64,000 nt of DNA from Melioribacter roseus P3M-2 (GCF_000279145.1 NC_018178.1:2152001-2216000), one strand, 5' to 3'; shown: positions 17,408 to 26,784, counted from the stretch's first letter. The notes: generated by a model not told the origin, from the letters alone. A program made the numbers and translations.

Positions 17408-19425
17408 ATCTTAAGAACGTAATTAAATTTACAAGAAGCCGTAGTCTCGAAAATGCCGCAGTTGTGTCGGTTCTTCTTTTAATTTATAATTTTATATTTC
17501 CGATCCATTCCAATCCTATTGTCTCTTTGGTTAACGAAGTCCTGGTATTCCTCACGATTTTCTTTATCTATAATTACATTTCTCCGTATACCGAATTAAG
17601 AAAAGACGCTCCGCTCTCTCTGGTTTTGAACGCGGGAATACTGGGCGCTTTGGTCTTTTTCGTAATTTCATTGGCGAATTCGGCTATCGGCGACGGCAAC
17701 TCGATTAAATCCGATACCGGCGCCGTTAACACTCTTTTTACGACCGTTCTGAATTACATTTTTATAATCGTCCTTGCATATATCTTTTCGACTTTCCGAA
17801 CGCTCTATTACTTGCGACAGAAGAAAGATCAATCTCTCTATTTCAACACGATGTTATTCTTTTTCGTGATGACTTTCTTCTCGGAGTTTGCAAACTTCAG
17901 TTCGTCGTTGGACTTTATACACGACGCATTCTTTATAGTTACAATCGTATTAATTTCTTTGAACTCTCTTAAAGTATCCTGGATTGCCTTCCTTACAAAA
18001 AAACAGAAACTTTATTTGCTCCTGATCTCAATCATACTTTCGATTTTGTTCGGCTTTAATTTCGGGCTTTTGAATGAAAGCAATGTAATAAAAATGATTT
18101 TATTCAAACTGTCGGTAGGGCTTTATACCGTTTTCAGTCTGGTTATGATATACGGCATGATTTATTTCGGAGTTATATTTTTCACTACGTTGTTTCATCT
18201 TCCGACAGCCGAGGCATTCGACCGCCGTTCCGAAGAAATCTCTTCGTTGATGGATCTAACTAAACTGATAACTCAGGTTTTTGATTTCAAGGAACTCGCC
18301 GACTCCATCATTAATTTTACTACGAAGATTTGCAATTCCAACGCCGCCTGGTTGGTTACGATAAGCGAAGACGGAATAGAGGTAACTGCCGTCAATAACA
18401 TCGGTTATGTGGAAGCTAGGCTGGCCGCCGAATTGTTCCTTAAGGATTCGGTTAAAGGAGTTTATTCGATTACCACTGCGGATGAAATAGACGAGCGATT
18501 CAACTTCCGTACGGTGGCGGTTGCGCCGTTAAACGTTCACAATAAATTGAGCGGTTATTTATTTACAGCGAGATTAAGCGAAGTTGACTTTGACAAAGAC
18601 GAAAAAAACACGCTGCAAACATATGCCGATTACGCTTCTGTCGCGCTTGAAAATGCAAAGCTGATAGCCGAATCGATCGAAAAAGAACGTCTTGAGAAAG
18701 AGCTCGATGTTGCAAGAGACGTTCAACGGAAAATTTTGCCGGTGAATTTTCCGGTTTCCGATAATTACGAGCTTTCCGCGCTCTTTATTCCGGCGTTCGA
18801 AGTGGGAGGCGATTATTACGATTTCTTCGAACTTTCAGACAACCGGCTCGGATTTATTGTCGCCGACGTATCAGGTAAAGGAATCTCCGCGGCGTTTATA
18901 ATGGCTGAATTGAAAGGTATTTTCGAATCGCTTGCTAAAATCGTAAATTCGCCTACCGAGCTTCTGATAAAAGCAAATGAAATTCTCAAAGACAGTCTCG
19001 ACAAAAAAAACTTTGTTACCGCCGTTTACGGAATACTCGATTATAAGAACGGAATTATGAAAATAGCAAGGGCAGGGCACACGCCGATTATTTATTGCAG
19101 CGCAGGAAAAATATCCAGACTCCTGCCGAAAGGGATTGGGCTGGGGCTCGACTACTCCGCAAAATTTGAAAATTCTCTCGAAGAGTTGGAAATTAATTTG
19201 AAAGATGGCGACGTTTTTGTAATTTATTCAGATGGAATTCCGGAAGCTAAAAATTCAATGAACGAAGATTTCGGCTACGACCGTTTTGAAAATATTATTT
19301 CTTCGAATTGCAAAAAAAATCTCGACGGAATTGCAAACGAAATTGTTAAGGAAATTACATTGTTTTCGAAAGACCACACACAACACGATGATATAACTCT
19401 TGTAATCATCAGATGGAGTTCATAA
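17404..19425 (+). CDS. Membrane SpoIIE/RsbU-type phosphatase with GAF domain
   Basis: 673 residues: seven or so membrane helices (about 15-275), a GAF-like domain (290-420), a short coiled linker (EKERLEKELDVARDVQRKI) and a PP2C/SpoIIE phosphatase domain (440-673). Metal-binding motifs GGDYYDFFEL, VADVSGKGISAAFIMA and the terminal HDDITLVII are intact. It should dephosphorylate a phospho-STAS protein, most simply the product of the next gene, in response to a membrane or small-ligand signal. Confidence 0.92.
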   Translation: MNLKNVIKFTRSRSLENAAVVSVLLLIYNFIFPIHSNPIVSLVNEVLVFLTIFFIYNYISPYTELRKDAPLSLVLNAGILGALVFFVISLANSAIGDGNSIKSDTGAVNTLFTTVLNYIFIIVLAYIFSTFRTLYYLRQKKDQSLYFNTMLFFFVMTFFSEFANFSSSLDFIHDAFFIVTIVLISLNSLKVSWIAFLTKKQKLYLLLISIILSILFGFNFGLLNESNVIKMILFKLSVGLYTVFSLVMIYGMIYFGVIFFTTLFHLPTAEAFDRRSEEISSLMDLTKLITQVFDFKELADSIINFTTKICNSNAAWLVTISEDGIEVTAVNNIGYVEARLAAELFLKDSVKGVYSITTADEIDERFNFRTVAVAPLNVHNKLSGYLFTARLSEVDFDKDEKNTLQTYADYASVALENAKLIAESIEKERLEKELDVARDVQRKILPVNFPVSDNYELSALFIPAFEVGGDYYDFFELSDNRLGFIVADVSGKGISAAFIMAELKGIFESLAKIVNSPTELLIKANEILKDSLDKKNFVTAVYGILDYKNGIMKIARAGHTPIIYCSAGKISRLLPKGIGLGLDYSAKFENSLEELEINLKDGDVFVIYSDGIPEAKNSMNEDFGYDRFENIISSNCKKNLDGIANEIVKEITLFSKDHTQHDDITLVIIRWSS

Positions 19426-19451
19426 AAAATTATTAAAACGGAGAATGATAA

Positions 19452-19811
19452 ATGGCAGATTTTAATGTCGGCTTGAGGGACGCCGGTTCCGTTAGTATTG
19501 TTGAATTAAAAGGGTATCTGGACGCTCATACCGCCCCGGAACTTGAAAATATATTCAATAAATTGATTCGGGAAAATAAATTCAAAATCGTCGTAAATTT
19601 CAATCAACTCAATTATATCAGCAGCGCGGGACTCGGCGTTTTTATGGCTTATGTCGAAACTATGAGAGAAAACAACGGCGATATTAAATTTGCCAATCTT
19701 AAGGAAAACGTATACAATATTTTCGATCTGCTCGGTTTTCCCCTCCTTTACGAATTCTATAAAGACGAAAACGAAGCTATCCAAAAGTTTAACGAGCCGG
19801 GTAAATCTTGA
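19452..19811 (+). CDS. STAS-domain anti-sigma factor antagonist (operon copy)
   Basis: 119 residues forming one STAS domain; the phosphorylation-site serine is in FNQLNYISSAGLGVFMAY. The expected partner is the RsbW-like kinase encoded immediately downstream with a 4-base overlap. The phosphatases on either side would reactivate it. Similar in kind to the STAS gene at 15193, but clearly diverged in sequence. Confidence 0.93.
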   Translation: MADFNVGLRDAGSVSIVELKGYLDAHTAPELENIFNKLIRENKFKIVVNFNQLNYISSAGLGVFMAYVETMRENNGDIKFANLKENVYNIFDLLGFPLLYEFYKDENEAIQKFNEPGKS

Positions 19812-20242
19812 AAAACAACAGATTGCATAAACAACTTAAAATAAACAGCGGCACGGAAAATCTGGCAAATGTCAGAAAATTTGTGAAAGATACCGCCTTG
19901 GAATGCGGATTTGGCGAAGACGATATCGAACAGATTATCCTCGCAGTCGACGAGGCATGCACCAATATTATAAAACATGCTTACGGATTTTCGCCGGACG
20001 GTATTATCGATATCGATGTGAAATTTAAGGACGATAAATTTACTATCGCTATCACGGACGAAGGCAAGGGTTTCGATCCGAAACAGATTCCGATTCCGGA
20101 CGTTCAGGAATTTTATAAACAGAAAAAAGTAGGCGGGCTCGGGATCTACCTGATGAGAAAATTGATGGACGAAGTAAACTATTCCATTGAAAACAAAAAC
20201 AAGAATCGGGTAACATTAGTCAAATATCTTAAGAACGCCTAA
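19808..20242 (+). CDS. RsbW-like serine kinase / anti-sigma factor (HATPase)
   Basis: 144 residues, a single GHKL ATPase domain. The N-box is LAVDEACTNIIKHAYG and the G1 box DEGKGFDP; the glycine-rich GGLGIYLMRKLMDEV closes the lid. Such kinases phosphorylate STAS antagonists and sequester a sigma factor or another target. Whether this one binds the ECF sigma of the operon is not visible from sequence, since RsbW-type proteins usually hold sigma-B-type factors. The stop codon overlaps the next start by one base. Confidence 0.93.
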   Translation: MKNNRLHKQLKINSGTENLANVRKFVKDTALECGFGEDDIEQIILAVDEACTNIIKHAYGFSPDGIIDIDVKFKDDKFTIAITDEGKGFDPKQIPIPDVQEFYKQKKVGGLGIYLMRKLMDEVNYSIENKNKNRVTLVKYLKNA

Positions 20243-21909
20243 TGGACAAGACCGATAATATCGGGTTGTTGAGAAATCTTTCGGCTTTGGTCGATTTCAG
20301 CAACCTTATTAATTCCAGCCTCGATATCAATTTTATCCTGAATAATATTCTTTTGACATGTATGGGAAAATTCCATACTACCAAAGGCTTGATTGTACTG
20401 TTCGACAGGGCAGGGAAGCCTAATATAAATATTTCAAAGGGTTTTCTAAACGCTCCCGAAATTCCGGAAGATTTATATACAAACGACGAAGCGCTCGATA
20501 ATTTTATTCAAGATTGTCAATTCTCTATCCGAAAAGAAATCAATTCAACGACGGGCGCAATAGGAGTAATTTTTCTGGGTAGAAAATTAACCGGCAAAGA
20601 GTACGATAAAACTGATTTGGAATTTTTAAGCACTATTATAAATATCGGAGCAACCGCAATCGAAAATTCTTTGACTGTAGAAGAATTGAAAAGAGTCAAC
20701 AGAGAACTCGATTCGAAGGTCAATCAATTGAGTTCGCTCTTCGACCTGAGCAAAGAATTCAGCGGACTCCTGAAAATCGAAACTATCGGCAAGCTGCTGG
20801 CATTTTCGTTAATCGGTCAAATGACCGTTTCGGAATTTGCGATAGTAATTTGCAGCGGGGAAAAACACAGGATACTCGAAACAAAATACGATCGAAACAA
20901 AATTGCTTTATTTCTCGACAAATGCGATGCCCGCAAAATAAACACGGTTATTACCAAAAGGCAATTTACGGAAGAGTTGATGCTTCTGACCGAGTTGGGC
21001 GTAGAACTGATAGTGCCAATGCAAATAAAAGGCGAAACCAAAGGTCTGATTATGCTGGGGGAGAGGAAGAATCGAAAAAAATATGAGCAGACGGATATAG
21101 AATTCATTTCTTCGCTGGGAAGCATTGCCATAATATCGATTGAAAACGCTTTGCTGTTCGAAACGGCGCTCGAAAAGCAAAGAATGGAAAAAGACCTGGA
21201 GACCGCAAGAACGATTCAAAAAAATCTGTTGCCCAAATCGATTCCAAAATTCGATACAATTGAAATTGCCGCTTATAACGAATCGGCAAAAATTGTAGGA
21301 GGAGATTATTACGATGTAATTCAACTCGATGAGGATAATGTGTTGATTGCAATTGCCGACGTATCGGGCAAAGGAGTCCCCGCATCGCTGTTGATGGCGA
21401 ATCTTCAAGCGTTCCTCAAAACAATTTGCAAAATGAAATTGCCTCTCGATAAAGCGACTAATTTAATCAACGACCTGATTGCGGAAAATACTACTATGGG
21501 GAATTACGTTACTTTCTTCTGGTCGGTGTTTAATACCGAATCGAAAGAATTAACTTATGTCAATGCCGGGCATAATCCGCCGTTTTTAATTCGCAATGGA
21601 AAGATAACCAAATTAAAAAAAGGGGGCATGATTATCGGATTCCTGCCTACTACAATACCTTACGAATCGGAGACGGTTAAACTTCAAAAGGGAGATTACC
21701 TAATTTTGTACACGGACGGAATAACGGAGGCGATGGATAAGAATAATAAAGAATTTACGGATGAAAAATTCGAAGAGCTCGTTTGCCGTATGAAGGAAGA
21801 ATCGCCTTACGAGGCAATGAAGATTATTAAAAAAAGTATCGACGAGCACGTTAAAGGCGCCGAGCAGAGCGACGACTTAACTTATATTGTTGCCAGAGTG
21901 ACGAAATAA
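20242..21909 (+). CDS. Cytoplasmic GAF-SpoIIE phosphatase
   Basis: 555 residues with no membrane segment. Two GAF-like regions (about 10-150 and 165-300) lead, through the coiled QRMEKDLETARTIQKNLLP segment, to a PP2C/SpoIIE phosphatase domain (330-555) with GGDYYDVIQL, IADVSGKGVPASLLMA and the C-terminal SDDLTYIVARV. It resembles RsbP/RsbU-type activators and would respond to a cytoplasmic signal, complementing the membrane phosphatase at 17404. Last gene of the operon. Confidence 0.92.
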   Translation: MDKTDNIGLLRNLSALVDFSNLINSSLDINFILNNILLTCMGKFHTTKGLIVLFDRAGKPNINISKGFLNAPEIPEDLYTNDEALDNFIQDCQFSIRKEINSTTGAIGVIFLGRKLTGKEYDKTDLEFLSTIINIGATAIENSLTVEELKRVNRELDSKVNQLSSLFDLSKEFSGLLKIETIGKLLAFSLIGQMTVSEFAIVICSGEKHRILETKYDRNKIALFLDKCDARKINTVITKRQFTEELMLLTELGVELIVPMQIKGETKGLIMLGERKNRKKYEQTDIEFISSLGSIAIISIENALLFETALEKQRMEKDLETARTIQKNLLPKSIPKFDTIEIAAYNESAKIVGGDYYDVIQLDEDNVLIAIADVSGKGVPASLLMANLQAFLKTICKMKLPLDKATNLINDLIAENTTMGNYVTFFWSVFNTESKELTYVNAGHNPPFLIRNGKITKLKKGGMIIGFLPTTIPYESETVKLQKGDYLILYTDGITEAMDKNNKEFTDEKFEELVCRMKEESPYEAMKIIKKSIDEHVKGAEQSDDLTYIVARVTK

Positions 21910-21911
21910 AA

Positions 21912-21933
21912 AAGCCGCCCGAATGAGCGGCTT
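21912..21933 (-). terminator. Terminator between the phosphatase operon and secF
   Basis: AAGCCGC / GCGGCTT hairpin located between two convergent genes. On the minus strand it is followed by a T run, so it best serves secF; on the plus strand it could also end the phosphatase operon. Confidence 0.75.
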
Positions 21934-21951
21934 ATTGAATACCTACCATCG

Positions 21952-23091
21952 TTAGAATTCAATTTTTTTATCTGACCGGTTTACAGCTTCAAGCACAAAT
22001 GCGCTTGCTATAAAAATCGACGAGTAAGTACCCGTAATCATACCTATTAACAATGCAAAGGCGAATCCTCTCAACACTTCTCCGCCAAAGATCAAGAGAA
22101 CTAAAGTTGTTAATAAAGTAGTAAACACGGTTATCAACGTACGGCTCAACGTTTTATTTATTGCTCTGTTTATATTATCGATAATAGGGAGCGATTTATG
22201 TATTTTTATTTCCTCCCTGACCCTGTCGAATACGATCACGGTATCGTTTATCGAATAACCGACCAGCGTAAGGAATGCGGCAACAACGCTGATCGTAATT
22301 TCTAGATTTATACCGGGTAAGATCCCATATAGTGCCGCAAACAATCCTAATGTTATCAGAACGTCGTGGAACAATGCAATAACTGCTCCGAGCGCAAATA
22401 CAAATTTAAAACGGAAACCCAGATAAATCAGAATAACAACCAGCGACAGCATCACCGCTATAATAGCGTCGGTTTTTAGTTCCTGACCGATTTTGGGTCC
22501 AACCTTGTCTTCTTTCAATACACTGAACGGGTTGTCGGCAAAATGTTCCGAAAGATTTTCTTTTATCCAATCGGCAATGCCGAGTCGGACAACAACGGCA
22601 GTGTTTTCCGGTTCTACAGAAGCTTTTGCCGTTTGGAAGCCGGCTTCAAAAAGCTTATCATAAATCAGGTTTGCGGATTGAGCATCGGGGAAATCATAAG
22701 TCAATGCCGTGTGAGTGGAATCAATCAATTTAATCTCAACGCCCGGCGCCGCTTTTTGAATTAGAGATTCGATTTTATCTTTAACAGTTGGAATTACTTC
22801 GGGCGGTAATTGTTGCAATTCGGTCCTTAATAATATTCCAAGAGAACCGCCGAATGTTTTTACTTCAACGTTGCCTAAACCGATATTTTCTACTGCATTT
22901 CTAACTTCGGCAATGTCTATCGGATTGCTGAATTCCAGCGCTACTTCTGTACCGCCTTTGAAATCAATGCCAAATTGTAATCCTCTTACAAGAATACTGA
23001 TTAATCCGAACAATAATATTACCGAAGACACGATATAAAACGTTGTCCGTTTTGACATGAAGTTGATATTTAAATTCTCGAATAGTCGCAT
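21952..23091 (-). CDS. secF: Protein translocase subunit SecF
   Basis: 379 residues. Partner of SecD in the proton-driven SecDF complex that helps pull secreted proteins through SecYEG. An N-terminal membrane helix, a periplasmic P4-like domain and five further helices are present. Family motifs include GIDFKGGTEVALEF near residue 35, GPKIGQEL near 195, and SVVAAFLTLVGYSINDTVIVFDRVRE. It begins 19 bases after secD, so the two are surely cotranscribed. The length is slightly over that of the E. coli protein (about 320). Confidence 0.96.
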   Translation of the reverse strand: MRLFENLNINFMSKRTTFYIVSSVILLFGLISILVRGLQFGIDFKGGTEVALEFSNPIDIAEVRNAVENIGLGNVEVKTFGGSLGILLRTELQQLPPEVIPTVKDKIESLIQKAAPGVEIKLIDSTHTALTYDFPDAQSANLIYDKLFEAGFQTAKASVEPENTAVVVRLGIADWIKENLSEHFADNPFSVLKEDKVGPKIGQELKTDAIIAVMLSLVVILIYLGFRFKFVFALGAVIALFHDVLITLGLFAALYGILPGINLEITISVVAAFLTLVGYSINDTVIVFDRVREEIKIHKSLPIIDNINRAINKTLSRTLITVFTTLLTTLVLLIFGGEVLRGFAFALLIGMITGTYSSIFIASAFVLEAVNRSDKKIEF

Positions 23092-23110
23092 CTATTTGAC
23101 CTCTCCTCAA

Positions 23111-24994
23111 TTAACCAATATTGATTTTTTGTCCTTTGTTTAACATGTAATCGAACATCATACGCACAACAATCAACGCTGAGAACAAGCTAGTCAGAAT
23201 ACCTATCATTAACGTAAGCGCAAAACCTTGAATGGGTCCGCTACCGAATTGGTAGAGGATTATGCCGGTAAAGAAGGTAGTGATATTCGAGTCGATAATA
23301 GCCGAGAATGAATTTCTGTAGCCAGCGTCAACCGCGGCTCGAGCGGTTTTGCCCGTGTTCAATTCTTCCCGGATTCTCTCGTAGATAATCACATTTGCGT
23401 CTACCGCCATACCCATCGTTAAAACTATACCTGCAATACCCGGCAAAGTGAGCGTTGCCTGGAAGCCTGCCAAAACGCCGAGTATCAACAGTACGGTTAC
23501 AATCAATCCGATATCAGCCAGCGTACCGGCTCTTCTGTAATAGAATATCATAAAAATTGCAACGAGCGTATAACCTAACCATAATGAATTGAAACCCTGG
23601 CGAATTGAGTCCTGACCCAAAGACGGTCCAACGGTTCTTTGCTCGATTATTTCCACCGGCGCCGGCAATGCGCCTGCTTTCAATACGATTTCGAGCAATT
23701 TAGCTTCGTCCAGATTCGGGATGCCGCTGATTTGAGAATTACCCGAAGGGATTTTGCTCTGGATGACCGGAGCCGAATAGACCACTCCGTCCAATACGAT
23801 CGCGCACCTTTTGCCGATATTCGAACCGGTAATTCTTGCCCACTCGCGGGCTCCTTCGGCGTTCATTTGCATCGAAACAACCGGAGCGGAAGTAGTCGGA
23901 TCGATATTTGCCTGAGCGTCTACTATAACTCCACCCGTCAATTCGGGAGTTTTGTTTACCATATACATGCGATAATATTTTTCCCCGTCGTCGCCTACTA
24001 TCGGTTTGGCGTCGAAGAGGAATTCTACATTGTCGGGCATTACTTTTTTAACTTCTTCGCGTTGCAGATACGCATTTAATTTCGGTTTATCGCTTTCTTT
24101 TACGTATGCGTCGGGTATCCTTCCCTGAGGATCAGCCAATCGGGCGATTGCAAAGAAGGGGTGCTGTTTTGCAAATTCTTCTTCGGTTAACTGTTGGGTC
24201 GTATCTGCAACTTGCGCAGAATCAATACCTATCGATTTTGCGAGCACTTCGTCGATTCTGTTCATTATAGGAATAGCAAAGTCAGCATCTTTTACGAGTT
24301 TGAATTCGAGCAAAGCTCTGCCTTGCAATAGTCTCTTTGCTTCTTCTTCCCTTGCGACTCCCGGCAATTCAATTACTATCCTTCTGGAGCCCTGTTTTTG
24401 AATGTTTGGTTCCGATACACCGTACTGATCGACTCTGTTGCGAATAATTTCAATGGCTCGGGTAACTGCGTCGGATTCCTGTTCCTGGAGTCGGGCAATG
24501 ATTTGTGCATCGTCTTCGCGTATAGAACCGAAATAGCGGCTCAGACGAATATTCTTTTCTTGCATTAACCTTGCCAGAATCGTCACTACATTTTCATCGG
24601 AAAGTTGAGATTCGGCTTCGGCTTGCTTGAGAATTTCAAAGAATTGTTCGTCGGGATCTTTTGCAAGCCTTTCGAGCAATTTGGCGGTGTTCACTTCCAT
24701 AACGAGATACATACCGCCCTGAAGGTCGAGACCCAATTTAATTCTTTTTTCACGAGCGGAACGATATTCGGGAGTATTTGCCAGAATACTGTCTTTTTTA
24801 GCAGTAATTAATTCTCTTATTTCAGTTGGAGTTAAATTCGGGCTGCTCTCTTTAAGGCTATCTTCCAGATGAACCAGTGTTTCGGAAACGTCGACGTTGT
24901 TTTTATAATCCTGGTAAGTAGGGTAGAGGAGATAGAGCGAAAGAGCAAAAGCGCCGATTACTAGGAACAGTCTAAATCTTATTTCTTTCATCAC
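23111..24994 (-). CDS. secD: Protein translocase subunit SecD
   Basis: 627 residues. Six membrane helices and a large periplasmic domain, with the D1 motif LGLDLQGGMYLVMEV near residue 87, VDQYGVSEPNIQKQGSRRIVIELPG, and TMGMAVDANVIIYERIREEL in the C-terminal membrane part. It works with SecF after SecA-driven insertion and may also help deliver precursors to the outer-membrane and type IX export routes encoded further along. The periplasmic region (about 90-430) is of normal size. Confidence 0.97.
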   Translation of the reverse strand: MMKEIRFRLFLVIGAFALSLYLLYPTYQDYKNNVDVSETLVHLEDSLKESSPNLTPTEIRELITAKKDSILANTPEYRSAREKRIKLGLDLQGGMYLVMEVNTAKLLERLAKDPDEQFFEILKQAEAESQLSDENVVTILARLMQEKNIRLSRYFGSIREDDAQIIARLQEQESDAVTRAIEIIRNRVDQYGVSEPNIQKQGSRRIVIELPGVAREEEAKRLLQGRALLEFKLVKDADFAIPIMNRIDEVLAKSIGIDSAQVADTTQQLTEEEFAKQHPFFAIARLADPQGRIPDAYVKESDKPKLNAYLQREEVKKVMPDNVEFLFDAKPIVGDDGEKYYRMYMVNKTPELTGGVIVDAQANIDPTTSAPVVSMQMNAEGAREWARITGSNIGKRCAIVLDGVVYSAPVIQSKIPSGNSQISGIPNLDEAKLLEIVLKAGALPAPVEIIEQRTVGPSLGQDSIRQGFNSLWLGYTLVAIFMIFYYRRAGTLADIGLIVTVLLILGVLAGFQATLTLPGIAGIVLTMGMAVDANVIIYERIREELNTGKTARAAVDAGYRNSFSAIIDSNITTFFTGIILYQFGSGPIQGFALTLMIGILTSLFSALIVVRMMFDYMLNKGQKINIG

Positions 24995-25045
24995 GAGATC
25001 TTAAATTAGTTGATGAATTAATTTTAGTTAACGAACAAAATGTAG

Positions 25046-25070
25046 AAAGCCGGCTAAAAACGCCGGCTTT
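25046..25070 (-). terminator. Terminator downstream of rplI
   Basis: Perfect nine-base stem AAAGCCGGC / GCCGGCTTT a few bases after the rplI stop codon. The T stretch on the minus strand is only moderate. Confidence 0.7.
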
Positions 25071-25076
25071 CAAAAA

Positions 25077-25520
25077 CTATTCTCTTACTACCCAGGTTTT
25101 TACTGTTGCGGTAACGCTGGGATGCAGTTTAATGGAAACGCTGTAAATGCCCAAAGCTTTAATCGGTTCGGTAATTTCGATTTTGCGTTTATCTAGGTCG
25201 AAGCCCTTTTCTTTAAGAGCGTCAGCAATCATTTGCGTTGTTACCGAGCCGAATATTTTTTCTTCTTCTCCGACTTTTACAGGGATTGAAATGGATACTT
25301 TTTCCAATTCGGCAGCCAGCGCCTGGGCGCTTTCCAATTCCTTCGCTTCTTTTTTGAGAATTTGTTTTTTCTCTTCTTCGAGCGCTCGGATATTGCCTTT
25401 GGTTGCTTGATATGCAATCTGACGAGGAATCAGATAGTTGCGGGCGTATCCGTCTTTTACATTAACAACGTCGCCCACGTTACCCAACTGACTGAAATTT
25501 TTTCTAAGTATTACTTTCAT
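25077..25520 (-). CDS. rplI: 50S ribosomal protein L9
   Basis: 147 residues, the standard length. N-terminal RNA-binding domain with MKVILRKNFSQLGNVGDVVNVKDGYARNYLIPR, a long connecting helix and the C-terminal domain. Two ATGs lie in tandem; I chose the second because it gives the canonical MKVILR start and the better distance from the GGAG ribosome site. Last gene of the rpsF-ssb-rpsR-rplI cluster, an order widely conserved in bacteria. Confidence 0.97.
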   Translation of the reverse strand: MKVILRKNFSQLGNVGDVVNVKDGYARNYLIPRQIAYQATKGNIRALEEEKKQILKKEAKELESAQALAAELEKVSISIPVKVGEEEKIFGSVTTQMIADALKEKGFDLDKRKIEITEPIKALGIYSVSIKLHPSVTATVKTWVVRE

Positions 25521-25531
25521 CATTATCTCCT

Positions 25532-25744
25532 TTACTTAACAGCTTCGGATACAAATGGTAAAATAGCCAAGTGTCGCGCTCTTTTGATAGCTCTGACCAA
25601 TTCTCTGTGTTGCTTTGCACTGAGACCTGTAATACGGCGGGGTATAATCTTTCCCTGATCGGTCAGGAACTTCTGGAGCTGTTTGGAATCTTTATAATCG
25701 ATGTATCCTTCAATTACGCGTTTAACTCTTTTTGTAGTTTTCAT
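25532..25744 (-). CDS. rpsR: 30S ribosomal protein S18
   Basis: 70 residues. Binds with S6 to the central domain of 16S rRNA. The conserved [31 protein letters not shown] core is intact. It sits between ssb and rplI, the usual position. No zinc-binding cysteines are present. Confidence 0.97.
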   Translation of the reverse strand: MKTTKRVKRVIEGYIDYKDSKQLQKFLTDQGKIIPRRITGLSAKQHRELVRAIKRARHLAILPFVSEAVK

Positions 25745-25761
25745 TTTCTAATTAATAACTC

Positions 25762-26250
25762 CTAATTTTCTTCTCCGTTGATTAAATCCGATTCTTCATC
25801 GGTTAAGAATTTGTCGAAAGAATTGTCCTCAAAGCTGGAATCGTCGTTGTCGTCAACAATGCTGTCGTTGTCGGACGTATCTTCGCCGTTGTTCTGAGCC
25901 TTGTTAAATTTATTAAGAAATTGAATTCTCTTTGCTTTGATTTCGACGATGGTTCTGTTGCGGCCGTCTTCCGTTTTGAAAGTTCTGCTCTGCAACTCGC
26001 CGTCTATTAAAACGGCGCTTCCTTTTCTCAATCTGTCTCTGCAACTGTCTGCCAGTTTGTTCCAAGCTACTACACCTACATAACAAACATCTTCCTGCCA
26101 TTGATTGCTGCTGTCTTTGTATCTTCTGTTGGCAGCTATGTGAAAATTAACAACAGGTGTATTGTTGGATGTTTGTCTGAAAACAGGATCCTTGGTTAAA
26201 TTTCCTGCAACAATTACACTGTTAATTTCCGGCATCTTTAATTCAGCCAT
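25762..26250 (-). CDS. ssb: Single-stranded DNA-binding protein
   Basis: 162 residues: an OB fold (about 8-115) with NSVIVAGNLTKDPVFR and WNKLADSCRDRLRKGSAVLIDGELQSR, then an acidic disordered tail. I start it at the ATG at 26248-26250 because the GGAGG ribosome site overlaps the first in-frame ATG. The tail ends in DEESDLINGEEN and has no terminal DDIPF-type tip, the motif by which SSB recruits repair and replication enzymes. The position between rpsF and rpsR is that of the main genomic ssb. Confidence 0.94.
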   Translation of the reverse strand: MAELKMPEINSVIVAGNLTKDPVFRQTSNNTPVVNFHIAANRRYKDSSNQWQEDVCYVGVVAWNKLADSCRDRLRKGSAVLIDGELQSRTFKTEDGRNRTIVEIKAKRIQFLNKFNKAQNNGEDTSDNDSIVDDNDDSSFEDNSFDKFLTDEESDLINGEEN

Positions 26251-26276
26251 CGTAACCTCCATACTTAACTTGTTTT

Positions 26277-26657
26277 TTATTCTTTACTTTCATTGTTAGT
26301 TTCGGAGTCTCCGGAGTTTTCGTTCTCAGCAGACTCTTTTTTCTTGGCAATTGCTTCGAGAGCAAACTTATCGAGTAAAATAGTAAGGAAACGAATAATA
26401 TTTTCGTCCAAGCGATAATTACGCTCGAGTTCTTTGATTAATTCAGTAGGAGCTTTAAAGCGGAAAATGGCATAATAACCGCTCTTGGCTTTTTGGATCG
26501 GATATGCGAGGCGTTTTCTGCCCCACTTGTCGATATCGAGTATTTCACCACCGTTGGATGTGATGATTTCTTCGATACGTTTTAAAATAGATTCGATTTG
26601 ATCATCTTCTAGTGCGGCATTAAGAACAACCACACTTTCGTATGTTCGTATACGCAT
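26277..26657 (-). CDS. rpsF: 30S ribosomal protein S6
   Basis: 126 residues. The S6 fold covers residues 1-98 (RTYESVVVLNAALEDDQIESIL, KWGRKRLAYPIQKAKSGYYAIFRF), followed by an acidic Glu/Asn/Ser-rich tail of about 25 residues. First gene of the ribosomal/ssb cluster, with a strong GGGAGGTG ribosome site. A hairpin at 26688-26708 lies in its 5' leader and could take part in S6-S18 feedback, which is known for this operon in other bacteria. Confidence 0.96.
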   Translation of the reverse strand: MRIRTYESVVVLNAALEDDQIESILKRIEEIITSNGGEILDIDKWGRKRLAYPIQKAKSGYYAIFRFKAPTELIKELERNYRLDENIIRFLTILLDKFALEAIAKKKESAENENSGDSETNNESKE

Positions 26658-26687
26658 CTTTTCACCTCCCTTTGGACTTTTATGGCC

Positions 26688-26708
26688 CCTTAATTCTTTT
26701 AATTAAGG
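26688..26708 (-). promoter_or_regulatory. Hairpin in the rpsF leader
   Basis: CCTTAATT / AATTAAGG with a five-base loop, about 30 bases before the rpsF start. Position suits an S6-S18 regulatory leader, but I cannot match the conserved motif with certainty. Confidence 0.35.
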
Positions 26709-26765
26709 AGCAGGGTTAACAATTAAAATCAATTAGGCTTCAAAAATACAATAATTTTTTGAGCC

Positions 26766-26784
26766 GGGCAATATTTTTTTGCCC
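26766..26784 (-). terminator. Possible terminator after pth
   Basis: GGGCAA / TTGCCC with a seven-base loop shortly after the pth stop codon. The minus-strand T tract is poor, so termination efficiency is uncertain. Confidence 0.4.
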
